A stretch of DNA of 19,573 nt. It comes from JALZAQ01 sp038253885. Its GTDB lineage: Bacteria; Gemmatimonadota; Gemmatimonadetes; Gemmatimonadales; Gemmatimonadaceae. The stretch is taken from contig JBBSGP010000046.1 in the NCBI GenBank assembly GCA_038253885.1, positions 1 through 19,573 of the forward strand, written 5' to 3'. Within the stretch, counting starts at the first letter, position 1. Every line of letters begins with the position of its first letter. Made by a program: the position numbers and the translations under genes. The notes under the pieces were generated by a model. That model saw nothing but the letters and a program-made list of their open reading frames with translations. It did no database searches and had not been told where the DNA came from. This document shows, in pieces, positions 1 through 7,342 of the stretch.

Positions 1-435
1 CGGCTCACCGCGCGCGATCTGGTACGCGAGGGCGATCTTGAGCGCGGAGTCCACCGCCTCCGAGCCGGAGTTGGCGAAGAAGATGTGGTCGAGGTCGCCG
101 GGCATGAGCGCGGCCAGCTTCTGCGCGAGGGCGAAGCTGAGGGGGTGCCCCATCTGGAAGCCGGGGGCGAAGTCAAGAGTGGCTGCCCCTTCGGCGATCG
201 CGCGGACGATCGGCTCCCGGCAGTGACCGGCGTTCACGCACCAGAGCCCGGCGGTGCCGTCGAGCACCTCCTTTCCGTCCACGTCGCGGTAATACATGCC
301 CTTGGCCGAGACGAGCATCCGCGGCGCGCGCTTGAACGCGCGGTTCGCCGTGAACGGCATCCAGAGCTCCTCGAGGGACAATTCGGCGGCCAGCGCGGCA
401 GCGGGCGGAGTCAGGGTGGAGTGCGCCATGCTCAT
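1..435 (-). CDS. omega-amino acid:pyruvate aminotransferase (class III, PLP), N-terminal part only
   Basis: The first 145 residues of a class III pyridoxal-phosphate aminotransferase are present and the frame is still open at base 1, so the catalytic lysine lies outside the window. The N-terminus matches the beta-alanine/omega-amino acid:pyruvate transaminase type closely: a FTANRAFKRAPRML stretch, then LDGTAGLWCVNAGHCR, FQMGHP, and HIFFANSGSEAVD, which is the phosphate-binding loop region. The family transfers an amino group from beta-alanine or other omega-amino acids and amines to pyruvate in the cytosol. ATG at 435 is chosen; a second in-frame ATG sits at 429. An AAGGAG ribosome site at 440-445 lies 4 bases from the first and 10 from the second, so either may be used. 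The gap to the stop of the upstream M16 gene is 10 bases and the ribosome site abuts that stop, so it is probably the last known gene of the receptor/M16 operon. Family assignment is firm; exact substrate is not. Confidence 0.92.
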   Translation of the reverse strand, partial: MSMAHSTLTPPAAALAAELSLEELWMPFTANRAFKRAPRMLVSAKGMYYRDVDGKEVLDGTAGLWCVNAGHCREPIVRAIAEGAATLDFAPGFQMGHPLSFALAQKLAALMPGDLDHIFFANSGSEAVDSALKIALAYQIARGEP

Positions 436-445
436 GATTCTCCTT

Positions 446-1900
446 CTATGGTCCGCCCGTCACCGGATTACCGTCGAGGTCCAGCAGCACGATCGGGGCG
501 ATGCCGGTCGCCTTCAGCGGGGCGTTGATCGTCGTGCGATCGCCGACGATCACGATCGCCAGGTGATCCAGATCGATGTACTGCTTGGCGACGCGGACGA
601 GATCGTCCTTGGTGACGGCCTCGACGTTCGCGGCGTACGTCCTGAAGTAATCCTCCGGCAGCCCTTGCAGATAGAGCGCGCCGATCTGGCCGCTCGTGCC
701 GAGCACCGAGCCGAAGCTCTGGGGGAGCCGCTGGATGAGGGCATCCTTCGCCTGGCGCAGCTCCTCGTCGGTGAACGGACGCCCGCCCTGGACGCCCCGC
801 AGCTCCTTCACGAACTCGATTAGCGCGCTGTCGCTCTTGGCGGTCACGATGTCGCCGCCCGCGCGGAAGGCGCCCGGCCCCTTTCCGTAGGCATAGCTCG
901 AGCCGACGCCGTAGCTGTAGCCGTGCACCTCGCGGATGTTGGCGTTGAGGCGCGACGGGAAGAGCACGCCCAGGATCGTGTTCATCACCTGGAGTGGGAA
1001 GTAGTCGCGGGTGTCGCGGGGCGGGCCCGGCTGGCCGATGGCGAACGAGGACTGCGCCGCGCCCGGCTTGTCCACCAGGTAGATCGTCGTCGCCCGGGCG
1101 GTGGCGAGCGCCGGGTACGCGAAGGTGGCCTTCTCTCCCCCCGCCTTCCACTGTGAGAGGGCCTTTCCGATCGTCGCTCTCACGGCCGCCGGATCGACAT
1201 CGCCCACCACCGTGATGATCGCTCGGCCGGGCTGGTAGAACATCCTGTGAAAGGCGACGATGTCGTCACGAGTGATGGATTTCACCGTCGCCGCGGTCAG
1301 GACGCGGCCGTACGGGTGCGCATCTCCGTAGACGGTGCGCGCGAACACGTTGCCGGCGACCACTCCCGTCTGGTCGCGCTGCTGCTGCAGGGCGACGAGC
1401 GTGCGCGCGCGGAGGCGCTCCAGCGCGTCGGCCGGAAAGGTCGGGTGCAGCAGCTCATCAGCGAGAATGGCGAGCACCGGAGCGAGCTTGTCCTTTGTCG
1501 CGAAGAAGCCGATCGACCCGCTCTCCCCCGCGACGCCGGATGTGATGTCGGCGCCGAGGAGCTGCAGCGCCTCCGAGAGCTGATCACCGGTGCGAGTGGT
1601 GGTGCCCTCGCTCAGCATGGAGGCGGCGAAGGTCGCGACGCCGCGCTTGTCCGCCGGCTCGAACTGGTTCGCCCCGCCCTGGAACGCGATCGTGACAGCG
1701 ATCAACGGAAGCCCATGGCGCTCGGACACGATGAGCTCGGCGCCATCCGGCAGAGTTGTGCGCGACCACGCCGGAGGCCGGAAGGCGGCCAGACGAGGGA
1801 CAGGCGGCGGCAGCTTGCGGTCGAAGGCGCCCTGAGCCGCGGCGCGCGAGGCGCACGCCATCGAAACCAAGGCGACCGTACGAACGATGCGCGCCCTCAC
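446..1900 (-). CDS. M16 family protein, catalytically inactive subunit, exported
   Basis: A 484-residue protein with the two-domain M16 (insulinase/processing-peptidase) fold. A signal peptide covers about residues 1-22, ending in RAAAQG. The core begins with TTLPDGAELIVSERH near residue 48. Where active members have HXXEH this protein reads TFAAS (about residues 90-94), so all three zinc/catalytic residues are missing. The C-terminal half keeps the Arg/Tyr substrate-binding segment (SRLNANIREVHGYSYG, R323, Y328, Y330). This is the expected pattern for the non-catalytic partner of two-subunit M16B proteases. The start is GTG at 1900, whose GTGA overlaps the TGA stop of the active subunit gene upstream, with GGAGG at 1905-1909. 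A longer reading to 2041 would run inside the neighbour and has no signal peptide. The tight coupling argues for stoichiometric production with its partner, presumably in the periplasm. Confidence 0.92.
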   Translation of the reverse strand: MRARIVRTVALVSMACASRAAAQGAFDRKLPPPVPRLAAFRPPAWSRTTLPDGAELIVSERHGLPLIAVTIAFQGGANQFEPADKRGVATFAASMLSEGTTTRTGDQLSEALQLLGADITSGVAGESGSIGFFATKDKLAPVLAILADELLHPTFPADALERLRARTLVALQQQRDQTGVVAGNVFARTVYGDAHPYGRVLTAATVKSITRDDIVAFHRMFYQPGRAIITVVGDVDPAAVRATIGKALSQWKAGGEKATFAYPALATARATTIYLVDKPGAAQSSFAIGQPGPPRDTRDYFPLQVMNTILGVLFPSRLNANIREVHGYSYGVGSSYAYGKGPGAFRAGGDIVTAKSDSALIEFVKELRGVQGGRPFTDEELRQAKDALIQRLPQSFGSVLGTSGQIGALYLQGLPEDYFRTYAANVEAVTKDDLVRVAKQYIDLDHLAIVIVGDRTTINAPLKATGIAPIVLLDLDGNPVTGGP

Positions 1901-3288
1901 TTCGCCTCCGACGCCAGATCCTTCTTCCCGGTCGGCACGACGCTCAGCACGGCGCGACCGGCGCCGAGGTACTGTTCGGCGACGCGCTTCACATCGGCGG
2001 CGGTGACCGCTTCGTGGCGCCGATAGTCGGTCCGGAACCATCCGGCATCCCCGTGCAGCACGAGCCCGTTCAGGAGCTGCTCCGCCTTGCCGAGGTTGCT
2101 CTCGAGCTCGGCGATGAAGCTCAGCTGCGCGCCCGCCTTGGCCCGCTGCATCTCGGCCGCCGTCGGACCTTCCGAGCGGAGCCGCTGGAGAATCGAGTCG
2201 GTGGCGAGCTCCAGCTCGCGGAGCGGATGTCCCGGGCGCGGCGTGATGATGATCGAGAGCTCACCCACGTCCTCCCTCGGGAACTGGAAGACCGCCACCG
2301 ACGCGGCGGATTGCCGGTCGTAGACCAGCGTTTTCGTCAGCCGAGCGGTGCGCGGCCCCGAGAGGATGGAGGCGAGCAGCTCCAACGCGTCCGAGTCGGC
2401 GCTCTTCTCGCCCACCGTCGGCCACCGCAGGTAGAGACGCGGTATCTGGACGCGATCCTCCTCCACCAGCCGCTTTGCGGTGGCGAGCGTCACCGGCGGG
2501 ACGATGGGACGCGTGATCGCCGGCCCTCGTGGAAGGCCACCGAAGTACCTGGCGACCCATGCCTTGGCCTTCGCCGGGTCGAAGTCGCCGGCGATGGCGA
2601 GCGCGGCGTCGTTCGGCGCGTACCAGGTGCGAAAGAAATCCTTGACGTCCTTCTCCGACGCCGCCGAGAGGTCGGCCATGCTGCCGATCACCGGCCACGA
2701 GTACGGGTGGGTCGCCGGGTAGATGGCGGCCTCCAGGATCTCGTCGGCTCGGCCGTACGGTCTGTTGTCCACGCCCTGGCGCCGCTCGTTCTTCACGATG
2801 TCGCGCTGGGCGTTGAGCTTCGCGGTGTCGAGCGCGTCGAGCAGATAGCCCATCCGATCGGACTCGAGCCAGAGCGCGGACTCGAGGTAGTTGGACGGGA
2901 TCGTCTCGAAGTAGTTGGTGTGGTCGTTGTGCGTGGAGCCGTTGTTCGAGCCGCCGACCCCTTCGGTGTACTTGTCGTGCACTCCGTACGGGACGTTCCC
3001 CGATCCGGTGAACATCACGTGCTCGAACAGGTGGGCGAACCCCGTGTGACCCGGCAGCTCGTTCTTGGAGCCGACGTGATACCAGACGTCCACCGCCACC
3101 GTCGGCGTGGCGTGGCTCTCGGCCAGCACCACCTGCAGTCCATTGGGAAGCGTGTAGTGCTCGAACGGGATGCGAATGGCGTCCGCCCCCGTGCTCTTTG
3201 ACGCGCGCGCCGGCTTCTGCGCACTGGCCGGCGCGCCAACGAGGACCAGCGCCAGGAGCGCCGTTGCGGGGTGACGCGGACGGATCAT
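1897..3288 (-). CDS. M16 family zinc metallopeptidase, catalytic subunit, exported
   Basis: A 463-residue M16 peptidase with a signal peptide (residues 1-23, cleavage after APASA). The inverted zinc motif HLFEH is intact at residues 86-90, and the third ligand glutamate is present in IVKNERRQ (E168), 77 residues beyond the motif, close to the usual spacing of about 76. The family cleaves peptides and small or unfolded proteins in a closed chamber formed by two halves. Here the second half is supplied by the downstream inactive homologue. ATG at 3288 is chosen because it begins a clear signal peptide and lies 4 bases after the stop of the TonB receptor gene. An upstream extension in the same frame would overlap that receptor gene and is composition noise. 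No strong ribosome site is visible, so translation is probably coupled to the receptor. The next gene overlaps by 4 bases. Confidence 0.94.
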   Translation of the reverse strand: MIRPRHPATALLALVLVGAPASAQKPARASKSTGADAIRIPFEHYTLPNGLQVVLAESHATPTVAVDVWYHVGSKNELPGHTGFAHLFEHVMFTGSGNVPYGVHDKYTEGVGGSNNGSTHNDHTNYFETIPSNYLESALWLESDRMGYLLDALDTAKLNAQRDIVKNERRQGVDNRPYGRADEILEAAIYPATHPYSWPVIGSMADLSAASEKDVKDFFRTWYAPNDAALAIAGDFDPAKAKAWVARYFGGLPRGPAITRPIVPPVTLATAKRLVEEDRVQIPRLYLRWPTVGEKSADSDALELLASILSGPRTARLTKTLVYDRQSAASVAVFQFPREDVGELSIIITPRPGHPLRELELATDSILQRLRSEGPTAAEMQRAKAGAQLSFIAELESNLGKAEQLLNGLVLHGDAGWFRTDYRRHEAVTAADVKRVAEQYLGAGRAVLSVVPTGKKDLASEAK

Positions 3289-3292
3289 CGGT

Positions 3293-6076
3293 CTACAGCC
3301 CGTACGACAGGCGCGCGTAGATGAAGCGTCCGTTGAAGCTGAAGGGGGAGATGCTGTTGTAGGGGAGGGCGCCGAAGGTGGCATTGCCCGCGAAATTGAT
3401 GGCGACGTTTCCGTTGTTGTTGTTCCGGTCGGGATAGACGTCGAAGATGTTGTCGGCGCCCAGGGTGAGCGTGGCGCGGTGAAGGGTGTAGCCGATGCTC
3501 GCATCGGTGATCCACTTCGCGCGGAACGTCTGATCGACGTTCCTGTTCGAGCCGTCCGAGTTCTTGGCGCCGACGGTATCGGGCGCGAAGAGCGTTACCT
3601 CGCCGAACCTCTGGGTGCGGAGATTGAGGATCGCCCCGCCCATCTGGTGGTTGGCCGAGAGGAGGATCGTATTCCGGGGCTGTCCCTTCTCGATGCGTGC
3701 CCTCTCCACCCGTCCGAAGAGCGTCTCGTTCAGGTTTCCCAGCTCCGGGGGCGTGTTCTCGCGCAGCGCCGTGACCTTGTTGCTGGTGACGTTGAGTCCG
3801 GCGGTCAGGCGGGTGGTGCCGTGTCGGCCGAAAGTAAAGCCATAGTTGGCGATCGCGTCCAGACCGTCGGTGCGGGTGTCGATGGCGTTGCTGAAGTAGC
3901 GCGCGCCGCCGACGCCGGGCTGGCCGTTGGCCGCCAGGAAGTCACGGACCGGCTTGCCGTTGAAGTTCTCGGAGAAGACGACCCGATCGCGGATGTCGAT
4001 CCGGTAGAAGTCGAGGGTGAAGGAGAGCCGCGGCGCCGGCTCCATCGCGACCCCGACGCTGTAGTTCTTGCTCTTTTCCGGCTTGAGCGGGCGGGCGCCA
4101 AGCAGCTGTGCCACCTTGCTCGACACCGGGAAGGTCTTCACCTCGAAGGGGACGCCGCTGATGAAGTTGGTTGCGGTGGCTGAGTAGAAGGACTGCGAGA
4201 GCGACGGCGCGCGAAAGCCTGTGCTCGCCGCGCCGCGCAGGGCGTAGCCCGGAATCGGCTCCAGCCGCGCGCTGACTTTCCCGGTCGTGGTCGACCCGAA
4301 GTCGGTGTAGTGCTCCGTGCGCCCCGCGAGACCCACCAGAAGCTGCTTGGTGAGATCTGACTCGAGGTCCACGTAGCCGGCGACGTTCTCGCGATGGTAG
4401 CGCCCAGCATCGCCCGCGGTCGTGGCCGTGGTGGGCTTGAAGCCCGAGAAGACCTGCGCTCCAATCGCTGGCGGTTTCCCCGCGTTTGGCCCATCCAGAA
4501 TCTTCGCTCCCCCATTTCGGTAGGAGTCGCTGTCGCCAGCAACGATCTCGTATCGATCGGCGCGATACTCGGCTCCGGCCGCGGTGCGCACGGCGAAGGT
4601 CTCACCGAGCTTCACGTCCTTGAAGAGATCGAAGTTGGTCGTGGACTGACCGAACTTGAGGGTACCGGCATAGAAAGTTCTCGGGCTCGTGGCACCGATG
4701 GAGACGTTGGCGCTGTTCAGCACATCAAACTTGAAGTCGTTGTGGCCGGAGACGCTACTGAGGTCGTAGCGGACACCTCGCAGGTCGCCCTTGAGGCCGA
4801 CGGTCCCCGAGAGGTCGTTGATGTTAGTCGAGATGAGCGGGAGAAAGCCATCCGGATAGATCGATCGGACGGTGCGGTCATCGAGCGGGCGGCGAAACTG
4901 CCCTGCGGCCTCTCCATCGCGATGTGACGCGCCGCCGAAGGCATAGAGCTCGGCTCCGCTCTGGCCGACCGCGGTCGACGCATTGACGAAGCCGCTGACG
5001 TCCTTGAGGGCCGCATCGCCCGATTGGAATTTGATCGGATACGTGGAGGGGTTTCCGATGACAGGGTTGCGTGGATCGGACCCGAAGTACTGCGGGCGGG
5101 GGTCGCCGCCTGCGCGATTTGTCTTGGCGCGGTCGCGCAGCTCGATGCCGGCGTGCACAAAGCTCTTCTCTCCGAACACGCGGCCGTAGTTGAGGGCGCC
5201 CTGCTTCACCGCGCCGTCGCTCTTGTGGGTGCCGAGGACGTTCGTGCTGGTCTGCCCGAACGTGGTGCTGGCTTCGCTGCCGTTTCCCGACTTGAGGATG
5301 ATGTTGATCACGCCGGCGATCGCGTCCGATCCGTACTGGGCGGCGGCGCCATCGCGAAGTACCTCGATCCGATCGATCATGCTGGCGGGGATCGCGTTGA
5401 GGTCCACGCCCGTCGATCCACGACCGATCGTGCCGTTGACGTTGATCAGCGCGCTGGTGTGGCGGCGCTTGCCGTTGATGAGCACCAGCACCTGATCGGG
5501 TCCCAGACCGCGGAGCGTAGCCGGGCGGGAGTGGTCAGTGCCGTCGGCGATGGTGGCGCGCGGAAAGTTGAACGACGGCGCGAGCATCTGGATGATCTGC
5601 GCGGTCTCCGTCCGGCCGCTGGTCTTGATGTCGGCCGCCGTGAGGACGTCGATGGGGACCGGGGCGTCGATCACCGTGCGCGCTTCGCCGCGCGAGCCGA
5701 TCACGGCCACGGCGCTGAGCTGGGTGGCCGCGGTCGTCAGCGTGAAGTCGTGGGTGGTCGTCTGACCCGCGCTGACGCTCACGCTGTCGGTGCGCGAGAC
5801 GAAGCCGATGACCCTCACGCGCACGGCGTACCGGCCGGTGGGAAGCTGCATCCGATAGCTCCCATCCTCGCGCGTGAGCGCGCCGCGCTGCGTGTTGATG
5901 GCATACACGCTCGCTCCCTGCACCGGCACGCCTCCCTCCGCGGTGACGCGGCCGGCGACGGTGCCGAGCTCCTGCCCGCGAGCCGCGGACAGGGGCACGA
6001 GGACGGAGGCAACTGCCACAACGGTCGCGAGTGCGAGAGCATGGACAGGATGCAGCGATGGACGACGAGCGGTCAT
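3293..6076 (-). CDS. TonB-dependent outer-membrane receptor with N-terminal carboxypeptidase-regulatory-like domain
   Basis: A 927-residue outer-membrane receptor. In order: signal peptide (about 1-35); carboxypeptidase-D regulatory-like beta domain (about 38-115, with the GALTREDGSYRMQLPTGRY signature); plug domain (about 135-262, including LRGLGPDQVLVLINGKRRH and RIEVLRDGAAAQYGSDAIAGVINI); then a beta-barrel to the end, closing with YARLSYGL rather than the common terminal Phe. Such receptors import bound substrates with energy from TonB-ExbBD. It lacks the SusC signature and no SusD gene is adjacent, so it is a stand-alone receptor. ATG at 6076 is chosen: GAGG at 6084-6087 lies 7 bases upstream. 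An in-frame GTG at 6103 would add nine residues and has less support. It is first in a tight operon with an M16 peptidase pair and an aminotransferase, suggesting a peptide, protein or peptide-bound cargo. The substrate cannot be read from sequence. Confidence 0.93.
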   Translation of the reverse strand: MTARRPSLHPVHALALATVVAVASVLVPLSAARGQELGTVAGRVTAEGGVPVQGASVYAINTQRGALTREDGSYRMQLPTGRYAVRVRVIGFVSRTDSVSVSAGQTTTHDFTLTTAATQLSAVAVIGSRGEARTVIDAPVPIDVLTAADIKTSGRTETAQIIQMLAPSFNFPRATIADGTDHSRPATLRGLGPDQVLVLINGKRRHTSALINVNGTIGRGSTGVDLNAIPASMIDRIEVLRDGAAAQYGSDAIAGVINIILKSGNGSEASTTFGQTSTNVLGTHKSDGAVKQGALNYGRVFGEKSFVHAGIELRDRAKTNRAGGDPRPQYFGSDPRNPVIGNPSTYPIKFQSGDAALKDVSGFVNASTAVGQSGAELYAFGGASHRDGEAAGQFRRPLDDRTVRSIYPDGFLPLISTNINDLSGTVGLKGDLRGVRYDLSSVSGHNDFKFDVLNSANVSIGATSPRTFYAGTLKFGQSTTNFDLFKDVKLGETFAVRTAAGAEYRADRYEIVAGDSDSYRNGGAKILDGPNAGKPPAIGAQVFSGFKPTTATTAGDAGRYHRENVAGYVDLESDLTKQLLVGLAGRTEHYTDFGSTTTGKVSARLEPIPGYALRGAASTGFRAPSLSQSFYSATATNFISGVPFEVKTFPVSSKVAQLLGARPLKPEKSKNYSVGVAMEPAPRLSFTLDFYRIDIRDRVVFSENFNGKPVRDFLAANGQPGVGGARYFSNAIDTRTDGLDAIANYGFTFGRHGTTRLTAGLNVTSNKVTALRENTPPELGNLNETLFGRVERARIEKGQPRNTILLSANHQMGGAILNLRTQRFGEVTLFAPDTVGAKNSDGSNRNVDQTFRAKWITDASIGYTLHRATLTLGADNIFDVYPDRNNNNGNVAINFAGNATFGALPYNSISPFSFNGRFIYARLSYGL

Positions 6077-6184
6077 GGGTACGCCTCGTGGTGTGTGGGA
6101 CACGTCGCACAGCCGGGACTACTCGCGGCCGTAACAGCGATGCCGGGTGCGCGACGCGGGGACCGCCAGTCGCGCTCTGCTCTC

Positions 6185-6190
6185 ATTTTA
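6185..6190 (-). promoter_or_regulatory. possible -10 element (TAAAAT) upstream of the TonB receptor operon
   Basis: On the minus strand the only AT-rich run of the 186-base gap 6077-6262 reads CATTAAAATGAGA, giving TAAAAT, a 5 of 6 match to the sigma70 -10 hexamer. It would place transcription start about 100 bases before the receptor ATG. No TTGACA-like -35 is found at 16-18 bases, so this is a weak call. The rest of the gap shows no gene or terminator that I can support. Confidence 0.25.
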
Positions 6191-6262
6191 ATGGGGGTCG
6201 GGACGCTTGGCTATGGCGCGCGCGCATTTCATCGATCGCGGCGCTACCGCATTCTCCGAGGC

Positions 6263-7342
6263 TCAGTGTCCCTGCTCCATCCCGCTCTGGACGAACTCGG
6301 CCTTCGCGTCCGCGACGTACCGGGGATCCGACGCGTTCGCGGCCGGCCACGGCTCCTCACGGCTGGGCAGAAAGATGCCGCCAAGCGTCGCCATGCCGCC
6401 CGACGGGATGGTCTGGGCGGTCGGGTTGCGATAGCGCACGCTGAGCCGGTAGACATGATCGCGCCGGAGATCCGCGCCAAAGGGAACGAAGAAGCGCTTC
6501 GTCGGCACGCTCACGATATTCTGATTCGAATCCGTCAGGGGCGCCGTCTCCCAGATCAGCCGGCCGGTGGTGGCGTCCTCGAATCGCAACAGCTCGGCAT
6601 AGCGATGGAGATGGCCGCCGAGCCCGAAGATCCGACCATCCAGCGCCGGGCGGATCTCCCGGCTCCGCACCGTGAGTCCCGGCGGCAGATCGAAATCCGA
6701 CGCCGAGTCCGGTAGGGTCACGTGGGCGAAGAACGGATAGGCGGCCACCGGCGGCACCCATCGCCCCGCGGCCGTGTAGCGGATACGCACCCGGACGCGA
6801 ACCCCCGAATAACTCTCGCCCGTCTGGTTGTGCAGCATCGCCGTCAGCACGAGATTCTCGCCCCGGTGGACCGGGAAGCCGAGCCACGAGGGCAGTCCCT
6901 GCGGTCCCGTTTCCGCGCCCGCTCCGATGAGGCGGAGCATGATGGGCTCGAACAGCTCGCGCATGGCCGGGACATTCACCTTGACGTGATGCAGGAGCTC
7001 GCGCGGAAGCGGATGGGATCGGCCATCGATCACCTCGACCGCGAAGCCGTGAATCCACCCGTCGAACGGGATCGACACGCGAAGCGGTGCCGGCTGAGCC
7101 ATGTTCTCCATCCCCGGCATCGCCGGCATCCCCCCCACGTGATCATCGCCCGCGGCCGGGAGGTCCACCGGCCCGACCTCGAAGCGAATCTCCTGGCGCT
7201 CGGCATCGGATCGGGAGCCGGCCGCGCGGCTTGACGCGTCGGGGACGAGCGGCCTGCAACCGAGCTCGGCCACGATCGCGGCGATGACCAGGAACGGGAT
7301 GGCCGCTGCCGTCGCCCGCCCGCGCCGGCCGTGCAGTCTCAC
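6263..7342 (-). CDS. lipoprotein-like protein with PHM-like (copper type II monooxygenase) ligand pattern
   Basis: A 359-residue exported protein with no family I can name with certainty. The N-terminus has a hydrophobic run ending in AELGC (C29), an imperfect lipobox, so it may be a lipoprotein. A Met-rich ladder (M72, M75, M78, M81) follows. The body contains LLHHVKV (H118, H119), AMLHNQTG (H171), GGHLHRY (H244, H246) and SGGMATL (M317). This is the order and type of ligands of peptidylglycine alpha-hydroxylating monooxygenase: His-His plus His for CuH, His-x-His plus Met for CuM. The resemblance comes from motif reading only. The start is GTG at 7342, whose GTGA overlaps the TGA of the amidohydrolase gene upstream, so the two are translationally coupled. 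The protein could be a copper-binding or copper-dependent oxidase, or a structural relative without activity. The gene call is sound; the function is tentative. Confidence 0.8.
   Translation of the reverse strand: MRLHGRRGRATAAAIPFLVIAAIVAELGCRPLVPDASSRAAGSRSDAERQEIRFEVGPVDLPAAGDDHVGGMPAMPGMENMAQPAPLRVSIPFDGWIHGFAVEVIDGRSHPLPRELLHHVKVNVPAMRELFEPIMLRLIGAGAETGPQGLPSWLGFPVHRGENLVLTAMLHNQTGESYSGVRVRVRIRYTAAGRWVPPVAAYPFFAHVTLPDSASDFDLPPGLTVRSREIRPALDGRIFGLGGHLHRYAELLRFEDATTGRLIWETAPLTDSNQNIVSVPTKRFFVPFGADLRRDHVYRLSVRYRNPTAQTIPSGGMATLGGIFLPSREEPWPAANASDPRYVADAKAEFVQSGMEQGH

Noticed and set aside
1901..2041. N-terminal extension of the inactive M16 protein
   Set aside because: The added residues lie inside the active M16 gene, are Arg-rich, and would bury a good signal peptide.
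3289..3504. N-terminal extension of the active M16 protein
   Set aside because: It overlaps the end of the TonB receptor gene and reads as Thr/Ser/Pro-rich noise; the ATG at 3288 begins a clear signal peptide.
5024..6715. Long plus-strand open frame (563 codons) across the TonB receptor start and beyond
   Set aside because: It is antisense to two well-supported genes, is rich in Arg/Gly/Ala/Asp with no recognisable domain, and is a typical GC-rich shadow. The same holds for plus-strand 1756-3201 and minus-strand 12893-14575.
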